Of a stretch of DNA of 14,554 bases, positions 9,301-14,554 are shown piece after piece; the stretch's first letter is position 1, and every line of letters starts with the position of its first letter. The stretch is from Anaerohabitans sp036788095 (GTDB lineage Bacteria; Zhuqueibacterota; Zhuqueibacteria; Residuimicrobiales; Residuimicrobiaceae): the NCBI GenBank assembly GCA_036788095.1, contig DAIQOA010000107.1:1-14554 (forward strand), in the 5' to 3' direction. A program made the position numbers and the translations under genes. Below the pieces are notes generated by a model. The model was not told the origin of the DNA and did not search any database. It saw only the letters and a program-made list of their open reading frames with translations.

Positions 9301-9410
9301 CAGCGCCTGCAGGACCGCGTTCTCCCATGTCCTTTACTGCCCTGCCTGCTTCTGGATTGCTGGGACCGGTCCGACTGGTGGTTTATAAAAAAATCGAGTG
9401 TCCGCTGTAA
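6399..9410 (+). CDS. Secreted GH106 alpha-L-rhamnosidase
   Basis: This 1003-aa protein has a Sec signal peptide (RRW, then WLWLTWIP, cleavage near VFA-AQ at 23-24) followed by the GH106 layout. WPHTRWWWFGSAVTKEEI at 44-61 is the N-terminal family hallmark. INFGGPGWIIGGDWVPR at 117-133 and FFCDSFE at 270-276 follow. HIPETEICPGEKDAVPW spans about 370-386, and VEAYTFIHWE about 411-420. The Glu of P-E-T-E (373/375) and Glu412 are the likely catalytic pair, inferred from where conserved Glu fall in the family. A galactose-binding-like beta-sandwich covers about 880-965 and SGLLGPVRL closes the protein. Such enzymes hydrolyse terminal alpha-L-rhamnosides, usually with Ca2+. AGAGGAG at 6387-6393 supports ATG 6399. 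It lies 96 bases after the GH-like gene, is the last gene of the operon, and is the intact counterpart of the gene at 2-2047. Confidence 0.92.
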   Translation: MDIVFTRRWALWLWLTWIPTVFAAQPAGWDTLKQQFMHPPSDCWPHTRWWWFGSAVTKEEITWELEQMRDKGILGVEQISMNPVYEKGNLPFLSDEFLDHLRHTVMTAKQLGMQVSINFGGPGWIIGGDWVPRQDRMKDLVPTFLDLQGPQKFNGALPKKLTRTKRSWEIPVSELNGEERLLAVVAGKLDNETIDPGSITVLTDRIKENTLQWSVPQGRWRLMAFWLKYHDQGNAVDHMSRAAMQRYCDYLGGKFYQAFGEEFGKTVDSFFCDSFEVPDLPSGFYWSEGLVDSFRQIKGYDLTPHLPALWWPVGELSVKVRYDVNEFLHQVGMKAFFQTFLAWCQAHHVRGRIQPYGFTTDVLESAGMTHIPETEICPGEKDAVPWFDTRIGPAKYTSSGAHLYGRNLVTVEAYTFIHWEPFRATLEELKIASDGHMRHGANKFYNHGYSYSPERGPAPGRGMSPDANISHINTWWQYYPMLSSYLARCCYLLRQGHFAPDVALYSPLANQWTLNVLNARKWTREFDWGELGQLLIANGYDFDLINDDVLQHRAQIVDGQIHVGPLQYKILILPNIQALPLETLQFIQQYVQQGGVVIALERIPDSSTGLADYAQKDRQVRAMVQEMFDQPVGDDGTAPKPYGQGRTYHIKRVINRQDILDRRSSSLDPFVNALREHVPPDFSIDFALQGLRENRGLTFLHRRMNQDDLYFVSNIQDQVSTIPVTFRVADRVPWKWNPYTGEVTPLLTYTVNQEGVEVPLRLQPYESLFIVFTPGRQMHASKSSLHEIQALEPQRMVGSAQSNGPFAVTLTDGDVSKTVQGSVTGLAAPLLISGEWRLVFPPSGSIELDTTFTQLFSWTKVSRTRPFSGSGVYELTFTAPSVYVKEDLQLVLDLGKVGDIAEVTVNGQKAGVVWMRGQMLDVTGLIQAGANRLSVKVTNTLINRVSGMQEAPPVPEELVKHYGRSLVAAPAGPRSPMSFTALPASGLLGPVRLVVYKKIECPL

Positions 9411-9477
9411 ATACGACGGCCCGGTCGCACTCGTCGGATGTGCATCGCTGGAGTCTTTTCTGCCTGTAAGGCGGTTG

Positions 9478-9504
9478 CAGCCTAAAGTTTCTATCTTTCG
9501 GCTG
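9478..9504. terminator. Hairpin between convergent genes
   Basis: CAGCCTAAAG (9478-9487) and CTTTCGGCTG (9495-9504) form a 10-position stem with one T/C mismatch and a 7-base loop (TTTCTAT). It lies in the 134-base gap between the GH106 stop and the amidohydrolase stop, where a shared bidirectional terminator is expected. Neither side has a T-run, so it is not a canonical rho-independent terminator. Confidence 0.4.
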
Positions 9505-9544
9505 AAACAGCAGGCAATGCACCGGCTGCGATACAGCACGAATG

Positions 9545-10996
9545 CTATTTTGCCCACTCAGCCTGCTTCAACGCTTCGCTTTTTTCGTTCAGACTGAAAA
9601 TCCGTCTGGCATTTTGATGCATAATTGCATCCGCTAGATTAAGGGCGGCATCGATTTTGATCCATCCCTCTTCCACCAGCTCGGTCAAAGCCTGGGTAAT
9701 ACCGTGCCGCGCCAGGCCGGCGTGCCCCACGACGGGCTCGATGTGAAAATAATCGCCGCCAAAGGAGAGCAATTTATTCGCCGGCGCAGCGACGAGGTAT
9801 TTTTTCAGGAAATCTTTGGCCGCCAGCGGATTGATCAGCCAGGACCAGCACATGTCGATATGGGCGTTGGTGTAATGCTTGGCCACCGCGATCATTTCCT
9901 CGTAATAGGGATAGCTGATATGCATGAATACAAAGGTGGTTTTAGGCGACCGACGGCATAGGTCTGAGGCTGATGCCGGATTGTTGCGTATACGCCATAA
10001 CGGCAGATTGATGTTTTGTCCGGCATAATAGCCGGTGTGCAGTTTTACCGGCAGTCCGTGTTCGGTGGATTTGGACACAGCGTACCAGAACAGGTGATCC
10101 TCCAATGCCTTCTTTTTGGCATCGTCCAACCGTTCTCCGTCCAGATGCTCTTTAAAAATAGGTTCCGCCGTTTCTGCAGAAATTTGTTCGTGATCGATAT
10201 CGCGAGAATAGGCGTTCTGCGATTTGACCGCCACCGCATATCTCCCATATTTATCAAACCACCAATCGATAACCCGATGCCAATCTGCAAGACAGGTGAC
10301 CTCAATGCCTGCCGGCTTACTGTACTCCCGCAATTCCACACCGGCGGGCTTGCCGCGAATAGCGTACATACCGCGAATAGAGAGGTCCTGCATGAGCAAC
10401 AGCGGCATCGCAGACTCGCAGAACGGCCTGCCGATATAATTGACCTGGCAGGATTCGATGCGGCACACGTCCTCCAGGATCATCCGGTAAAATCCAGGAC
10501 GCCGGACCGATTCATAACGCTCCTGAAGACGATGAACCGTGGCGGCCGACAGCTCTTCTATCTGATACAATTCCCGCATGGTGATCTGCGCGGCCTGGCC
10601 ATAACCTGTGTTGCGCACATGCGGCCACCAGGGCGCTATCAACGCCCATTTATCTTGGGGATCCATTCTGGAACTGTAAAAAGCTTGGTAATCCTGCTGG
10701 CTCATGCCGGCGGTCAAAAAGTCTGAATCCAAATAGTGGCTCATCAGCATGGACCAGTCATCGCAGCGAAGGGGAGCGGGGGATGCCGCCAATCGTTCAT
10801 GTTCCTCGATCAGATGTTCGTGGGTGTCGATGAACGGCGTATTCCACACTTTCTCGCTGATCTCCTTGAACGCTTCGCTGGTTTTTGCGGCGCGGCCTGC
10901 CGGAAGGGCGGGAGCCGCTGTCAGCAGCGGCATGGCGCTGACCAGTCCGGCGCCTTTGAGTATCGATCGACGGGTAACTCTATTTTTTAATTTCAT
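9545..10996 (-). CDS. Tat-exported amidohydrolase-superfamily protein
   Basis: This 483-aa protein opens with a twin-arginine signal (TRRSILKGAG at residues 8-17, then a hydrophobic stretch to about residue 36), so it is exported folded. The body fits the metal-dependent amidohydrolase TIM barrel. DTHEH at 57-61 gives the HxH metal motif. Later candidates for the remaining metal and catalytic ligands are Lys258 (AVAVKS), His320 (KLHTG), His359 (FMHIS) and Asp415 (GGDYF). This order (HxH, Lys, His, His, Asp) is that of Amidohydro_2-like and uronate-isomerase-like members; its length is also close to uronate isomerases. The exact reaction is not readable. A role on a uronate, lactone or ester side product of glycan breakdown is only a guess from context. 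GAGGT at 11001-11005 precedes the ATG on the minus strand; the stop is TAG. It is convergent with the GH106 operon and divergent from the receptor gene. Confidence 0.85.
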   Translation of the reverse strand: MKLKNRVTRRSILKGAGLVSAMPLLTAAPALPAGRAAKTSEAFKEISEKVWNTPFIDTHEHLIEEHERLAASPAPLRCDDWSMLMSHYLDSDFLTAGMSQQDYQAFYSSRMDPQDKWALIAPWWPHVRNTGYGQAAQITMRELYQIEELSAATVHRLQERYESVRRPGFYRMILEDVCRIESCQVNYIGRPFCESAMPLLLMQDLSIRGMYAIRGKPAGVELREYSKPAGIEVTCLADWHRVIDWWFDKYGRYAVAVKSQNAYSRDIDHEQISAETAEPIFKEHLDGERLDDAKKKALEDHLFWYAVSKSTEHGLPVKLHTGYYAGQNINLPLWRIRNNPASASDLCRRSPKTTFVFMHISYPYYEEMIAVAKHYTNAHIDMCWSWLINPLAAKDFLKKYLVAAPANKLLSFGGDYFHIEPVVGHAGLARHGITQALTELVEEGWIKIDAALNLADAIMHQNARRIFSLNEKSEALKQAEWAK

Positions 10997-11138
10997 CAGA
11001 ACCTCACTGCTGTTTTCGTCAGCGACCCTCTTGTTTGCGAGTCGGGGCCGGTTCAGATTTGGCTGGCATCGTTCGATTCAAAAAAGTAAGGAATCTGCCC
11101 ACGAGTGGCCGGCGCATGAGCGACTGTTTTGCATTTTT

Positions 11139-11152
11139 ATCCATTGATGGAT
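11139..11152. promoter_or_regulatory. Operator-like dyad at amidohydrolase promoter
   Basis: ATCCAT-TG-ATGGAT is a perfect inverted repeat with 6-base arms. It lies just downstream of the minus-strand -10 candidate, about where transcription would start, a position typical of repressor operators. The binding protein is unknown and no regulator gene is in the window. Confidence 0.35.
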
Positions 11153-11161
11153 CTTTGTCAC

Positions 11162-11190
11162 ATGTTACGTTATTTTCTTACTTTTGTCAA
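11162..11190 (-). promoter_or_regulatory. Candidate promoter of the amidohydrolase gene
   Basis: On the minus strand a perfect TTGACA (11190-11185) is followed after exactly 17 bases by TAACAT (11167-11162, four of six matches to TATAAT). This would give a leader of roughly 155-160 bases before ATG 10996. The same DNA read on the plus strand holds TTTG (11154-11157), 21 bases, then TACTTTTG (11179-11186), which matches the Bacteroidota-type TTTG/TAnnTTTG promoter. The direction is therefore not certain. Confidence 0.4.
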
Positions 11191-11498
11191 ACAGTTCTTT
11201 GTATTTCCATCGACTTTCTCTGCCGCGCTGATGATTGGCGCTTGTCTTGTTGTCTAAACAAGTGGAAATCAAAGAAAACCTTCCTGTCTAATACCGGGGC
11301 AAACGACCATGGTAATGCAGGAACGTAAGCAGCGATGCATTTGAGCCGCCGGCCGCCGAAAAGATGCCAAGTTATTGAAAAAAAGTACGCCCAACTTATT
11401 AATAATGTGCGAAATAAGCAAATTATTCGTTGATTTTAAATCTTTTACGATGGTTTTAGCTTAACAAAAACATTTTTTTACTGCCTTTTTTAAGGTAA
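11191..11498. other. Intergenic stretch without recognised gene
   Basis: I see no convincing gene here. A 97-codon plus-strand frame (11035-11328) crosses the region but has no Shine-Dalgarno sequence, no recognisable motif and a composition unlike its neighbours. The left part is of mixed composition with a GC-rich patch near 11345-11360. From about 11380 the DNA becomes strongly AT-rich, leading into the receptor promoter. Confidence 0.6.
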
Positions 11499-11521
11499 CA
11501 AGTAATAAAACTTGCTTTTTT
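11499..11521 (+). terminator. Weak hairpin with T-run upstream of receptor promoter
   Basis: CAAGT (11499-11503) and ACTTG (11510-11514) pair over AATAAA and are followed by C and six T. The stem is only 5 bp and AT-rich, so termination would be inefficient. It could insulate the receptor promoter, which starts two bases downstream. Confidence 0.25.
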
Positions 11522-11522
11522 C

Positions 11523-11551
11523 TTGACATTTTATTTGTTTTTTTGTATTAT
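11523..11551 (+). promoter_or_regulatory. Promoter of the TonB-dependent receptor gene
   Basis: A perfect TTGACA (11523-11528), a 17-base spacer and TATTAT (11546-11551, five of six) form a near-consensus sigma-70-type promoter in AT-rich DNA. Transcription would begin near 11558, leaving a leader of about 220 bases before ATG 11781. The sequence also approximates a Bacteroidota-type promoter (CTTG, 20 bases, TATTATTG), so the call does not depend on which sigma factor the host uses. Confidence 0.6.
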
Positions 11552-11554
11552 TGA

Positions 11555-11580
11555 ATTGTTTCAAATTATTTTGAATCGAT
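11555..11580. promoter_or_regulatory. Inverted repeat at receptor transcription start
   Basis: ATTGTTTCAAA (11555-11565) and TTTGAATCGAT (11570-11580) are inverted repeats over a 4-base spacer. The inner six positions are perfect (TTCAAA/TTTGAA) and nine of eleven match overall. The dyad sits immediately after the -10 box and covers the expected start site, as a repressor operator would. The sequence differs from the dyad at 11139-11152, so a common regulator of the two divergent genes is not indicated. Confidence 0.4.
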
Positions 11581-11654
11581 AATATATAACACAATTTGCG
11601 AAGTCATTCAACTTTTCAGTGGAAATGAATCGAATGATCTTCTGGTGGAAAAAT

Positions 11655-11710
11655 AAGCGTATCTCCAGGTTAGGGTGACTGCGATCCTGACCGAGAGACA
11701 CGCTTTTTTT
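11655..11710 (+). terminator. Attenuator-like hairpin in the receptor leader
   Basis: Bases 11655-11676 and 11684-11705 fold into a long stem: 19 pairs including two G-U wobbles, interrupted by one single and one double mismatch. The loop is 7 bases (GACTGCG), and seven T follow at 11704-11710. This is a textbook intrinsic terminator, yet it lies about 100 bases downstream of the receptor promoter and 70 bases before the receptor ATG, with no coding sequence before it. It therefore predicts either transcription attenuation of the receptor mRNA or a separate small RNA of about 150 nt (roughly 11558-11710). A run of A before the 5' arm (11649-11653) means it could also terminate on the minus strand. 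No known riboswitch class was recognised in the leader. Confidence 0.7.
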
Positions 11711-11765
11711 ATTGGGTTTTTACTCTTACATTTTAATCCATACCAAAGCGCCCCACGTATTAACT

Positions 11766-11773
11766 GAGGAAAG
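11766..11773 (+). promoter_or_regulatory. Ribosome binding site of the receptor gene
   Basis: GAGGAAAG ends seven bases before ATG 11781 and selects this start over the later in-frame ATG at codon 7, which has no comparable site. Confidence 0.7.
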
Positions 11774-11780
11774 TCCATTT

Positions 11781-14554
11781 ATGAGAAATATTTTCGATAT
11801 GGTCAGTCAGGTGAGACGATTTGTATCCTTGTGGATACAGAGTCCTTTTACCGTCCGCTCCCTGCTGCTGGGGACCGCCCTTTTTCTCCTGGCGCCGAGC
11901 CTGGTGTTGGCCACCGGTTCGATCAAGGGAAAAGTAACGGACAAAGAGACCAAAGATGGGCTGCCGGCTGCCAACATCCTGGTTAAGGGAACCACCATGG
12001 GAACCGTGGCCGATCTGAATGGCGTTTACACCATCGCTAACGTTCCTGCGGGCGAGCAGATTTTGGTAGTCTCATACATAGGCTATACGACGACGCAGGT
12101 GACAGTGACGGTGACAGAGGGTGGAACGGCGCAGAGAAATTTTTCTCTTCAACCCGCTGCCATCAAAGGCAAGGATGTCGTCATTACGGCGCAAGCGCAG
12201 GGGCAGATTCAGGCGATCAACCAGCAGCTGGCGGAGACGAGAATTTCCAGCGTCGTCTCCGAAGCGAGAATCCAGGAGCTGCCGGATTTCAACGCGGCCC
12301 AGGCCATCAGCCGGCTGCCGGGCGTGTCAACGCTGGAGAGCTCTGGGGAAGCGAATAAAATCGTCATCCGCGGTCTGGCGCCTCAATTCAATGCGGTCAC
12401 CGTGGAAGGCGTTAAATTGGCCTCCACCGGCAGCAGCCAGATCGGTGTGACCGCCCTGCCGAATCTCACCTCCGGCGGCATCTCCAACGACCGCAGCGTG
12501 GACCTGTCCATGGTCTCGCCGTATATGATCAAATCGATTTCGGTGTTCAAGGCTTTGACGCCGGACCTGGACGCCAATGCCATCGGCGGCACCGTCAACA
12601 TGGAGTTGCGGGAGGCGCCATCGGAATTGCGCTACGATCTGCTTTGGCAGCAGGGCTATACCGCCAAAACCGAGAACCTGGGCAACTACCGGGCCGTCGG
12701 TTCGGTCAGCAAACGTTTCTTCAACGATCGTTTGGGCGTGTATGCGCTCGGCAATGTGGAAAAATATGACCGTGATGCGGATAACATGACGGCTGAGTAT
12801 CAGACGGCCAGCAGCACTATCGATGCCGCCACCGGCTTTCGCCCGGTTCGGGTGAGAAATGTGCCGCTTAACCGGCACATTGAAAACCGCGAACGCTTTG
12901 GCGGCAACCTGATCCTCGATTACCAGTTTCCATCCGGCTCCATCAAAGCAGTCAATATGTATACTCGTCTGAGCTCTGACTATCAGGATTACCGCACGGT
13001 ACTGAACTATTTTGACAAGATTTTGAATTTCACCTACCGGGAAGGTCTGAACAAGACCGATTTGAGCGTCAATTCCGTAGAGCTTAAATATGACCTCAAG
13101 CGGGTCCAGTTCGATATGAAGGTGGCTAACACCGCTGCCAAGAACGATCTGCCTGAATCTCCCTTTGTGGAATTAAAAACCGGCTCTGCCATCACCGGCT
13201 CGGTTCCGGTCAATACGATTCCGGAGAATCTGAAAAATCTGTTCGTCTACCCGGGCGCTGATCAGGTGTATCTGGATAACATCAATCTGTTCAGTTCGCT
13301 GTATAAGGAGAGACAGACCAGTGTGACTCCGAGCCTCAAAGTACCATTTGCCCTGGGATCGTCCTTGCGTGGATTCATCAAAGCCGGCGGAGTCTATCGT
13401 CAGCAGAAAAACAGCAACGATCAGAAAACGCCGTACGCCAGTATTCGCTCAAGCGGTTCCTATCAGACCGCGATGGTGAACGATCTGGCGAGCCGCTTTA
13501 ACGTGATGGTGGACCCGGCCACGGCCAAATTCGCGGCATCCAATTTTACCGGCAGTCCGGACCTTACCCGTCCGTTTCTGGATGATCAGTTCGGTGGTAT
13601 TTATTGGGCATGCGACCCGACGGTCCTGACTGAAATGGCCAAGTATCTTTCCGTCTCCCCGCAATGGCGGGGAAAAGCCACCGGTGGACCGGACGTGACC
13701 GGCGGCTGGTACAGCGGCATTTTTCAGACGCTGGCCAACTCGTACGAATATCTTGAAGATTATTACGCAGGCTACCTGATGTCCGAACTTAATTTCGGAA
13801 AATTCATGGTGACCGGCGGCGGCCGTTACGAGGATACGGAATCAAAATACACCGCGTACAATATGTTCGACATGCGCAACCCAGATGCGCAAAATTGCGA
13901 CACCGTGGTGACGCGGCCGAAAAACAGCTATTGGCTGCCCATGGTGCAGACCAAATACGCGCCGTTTGACTGGGTTGACGTTCGTTACGCTTATACGCAA
14001 ACCCTGGCCCGCCCGGACTATCATCAGATGTCTCCGAAAGTCACCTTTGACAATCCCCGCAAGAATATCCGCTCCGGCAATCCGACGCTGTTGCCGGCGC
14101 ACGCTTACAATCACGATGTCACCCTGACCTTTCACGGCAATAAACTAGGGCTTTTCTCCGTGGGCGGGTTCTATAAAACCATCAAGGAATTCACCTACTA
14201 TACCACCTATGTGCTGCATAAAACAGCGGTTTCGCCAGAGATCAAAACCATCAGCGATTTCAGCATCATGGGCATTCGTCCGGAGGATGGAGCGACGCTG
14301 TACACCTACATCAACAGTCCGTATGACGCGCAGGTGAAGGGTGTGGAATTGGACTTTCAAACCAGACTCTGGTACCTGCCCTGGCATCTGGACGGCATTG
14401 TGCTGGGCATCAATTATACGGCCATCGAGTCCGAGGCCACCTACCCCTTGCGCGATGACGTCACCAACTATACCACCAGGCCGCCGGTCACCACCACCTA
14501 CGACAGCACGCGCACAGGCCGCTTGATCTATCAGCCGAACGATCTGTTAAATGC
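11781..14554 (+). CDS. TonB-dependent outer-membrane receptor, 3' end outside window
   Basis: The frame stays open to the window edge (924 codons read). The N-terminus has an unusually long polar n-region of about 26 residues, then SLLLGTALFLLAPSLVLA with cleavage near residue 44. Residues 47-125 form a carboxypeptidase-regulatory-like beta-sandwich (GSIKGKVTDKETKDGLPAAN to VVSYIGY), typical of Bacteroidota-type receptors. KDVVITA at 131-137 resembles a TonB box. A plug domain follows from about 145 to 275 (LPDFNAAQAISRLPGV, IVIRGLAPQFNAVTVEG, DANAIGGTVNMEL). The rest is a beta-barrel with the late motif RYAYTQTLARPDYHQMSP, then IRSGNPTLLPAHAYNHD. Receptors of this kind import siderophores, vitamins or oligosaccharides using TonB energy; the glycosidase context favours an oligosaccharide. 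Probably only the last barrel strands are missing. Expression is probably controlled by the promoter, dyad and hairpin in its leader. Whether a SusD partner follows cannot be seen. Confidence 0.9.
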   Translation, partial: MRNIFDMVSQVRRFVSLWIQSPFTVRSLLLGTALFLLAPSLVLATGSIKGKVTDKETKDGLPAANILVKGTTMGTVADLNGVYTIANVPAGEQILVVSYIGYTTTQVTVTVTEGGTAQRNFSLQPAAIKGKDVVITAQAQGQIQAINQQLAETRISSVVSEARIQELPDFNAAQAISRLPGVSTLESSGEANKIVIRGLAPQFNAVTVEGVKLASTGSSQIGVTALPNLTSGGISNDRSVDLSMVSPYMIKSISVFKALTPDLDANAIGGTVNMELREAPSELRYDLLWQQGYTAKTENLGNYRAVGSVSKRFFNDRLGVYALGNVEKYDRDADNMTAEYQTASSTIDAATGFRPVRVRNVPLNRHIENRERFGGNLILDYQFPSGSIKAVNMYTRLSSDYQDYRTVLNYFDKILNFTYREGLNKTDLSVNSVELKYDLKRVQFDMKVANTAAKNDLPESPFVELKTGSAITGSVPVNTIPENLKNLFVYPGADQVYLDNINLFSSLYKERQTSVTPSLKVPFALGSSLRGFIKAGGVYRQQKNSNDQKTPYASIRSSGSYQTAMVNDLASRFNVMVDPATAKFAASNFTGSPDLTRPFLDDQFGGIYWACDPTVLTEMAKYLSVSPQWRGKATGGPDVTGGWYSGIFQTLANSYEYLEDYYAGYLMSELNFGKFMVTGGGRYEDTESKYTAYNMFDMRNPDAQNCDTVVTRPKNSYWLPMVQTKYAPFDWVDVRYAYTQTLARPDYHQMSPKVTFDNPRKNIRSGNPTLLPAHAYNHDVTLTFHGNKLGLFSVGGFYKTIKEFTYYTTYVLHKTAVSPEIKTISDFSIMGIRPEDGATLYTYINSPYDAQVKGVELDFQTRLWYLPWHLDGIVLGINYTAIESEATYPLRDDVTNYTTRPPVTTTYDSTRTGRLIYQPNDLLN

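Noticed and set aside
11035..11328. 97-codon plus-strand frame upstream of the receptor
   Set aside because: No ribosome site, no motif, and it overlaps the amidohydrolase promoter region.
11296..11360. Resemblance to a c-di-GMP-I riboswitch core (GGGCAAAC ... ACGTAAGC ... GCCGCCGG)
   Set aside because: The helix and GNRA tetraloop required between the first two blocks do not form, and the segment lies upstream of the receptor promoter rather than in its leader.

Overview
The window looks like part of a carbohydrate-utilisation locus from a Gram-negative bacterium. A TonB-dependent outer-membrane receptor with a carboxypeptidase-regulatory-like N-terminal domain, several Sec-exported glycoside hydrolases, a Tat-exported hydrolase and a sodium:solute symporter sit together. 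That combination is typical of the Bacteroidota/FCB side of the tree (including poorly cultured relatives such as Calditrichota or KSB1-like lineages). This taxonomic placement is an inference from gene content; no marker gene is present. Base composition is moderately GC-rich in the genes. One AT-rich intergenic block, about 11.38-11.60 kb, carries the regulatory signals of the receptor.

Layout. (1) 2-2047, plus strand: the C-terminal two thirds of a GH106 alpha-L-rhamnosidase-like gene cut by the window edge. An in-frame TGA at 59-61 falls exactly where the intact paralogue has a Cys codon. The rest of the frame is clean. (2) 2144-3652, plus: an SSS-family Na+/solute symporter. (3) 3723-6302, plus: a secreted TIM-barrel glycoside-hydrolase-like protein of 859 aa with a C-x-C-x-x-C motif and a GATase1-like domain. 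(4) 6399-9410, plus: a complete secreted GH106 enzyme of 1003 aa. These four genes are separated by only 70-97 bases and read as one operon. (5) 9545-10996, minus: a Tat-exported metal-dependent amidohydrolase, convergent with the operon. (6) 10997-11780: a long divergent intergenic region. It holds a candidate promoter with operator dyad for the amidohydrolase. For the receptor it holds a strong promoter, a dyad at the start site, and a very stable hairpin plus T-tract lying between promoter and start codon. (7) 11781-end, plus: the TonB-dependent receptor, open at the right edge.

Working model (inference). Rhamnose-containing oligosaccharides cross the outer membrane through the receptor. 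The periplasmic GH106 enzyme(s) and the GH-like protein trim them. The SSS symporter takes a released monosaccharide or uronate into the cytoplasm. The Tat-exported amidohydrolase acts on a small substrate or side group in the periplasm. No SusD-type lipoprotein, sulfatase, regulator or intracellular rhamnose-catabolic gene is visible inside the window. The most distinctive points are the broken or recoded first GH106 copy, the unclassified GH-like protein, and the attenuator-like leader of the receptor.
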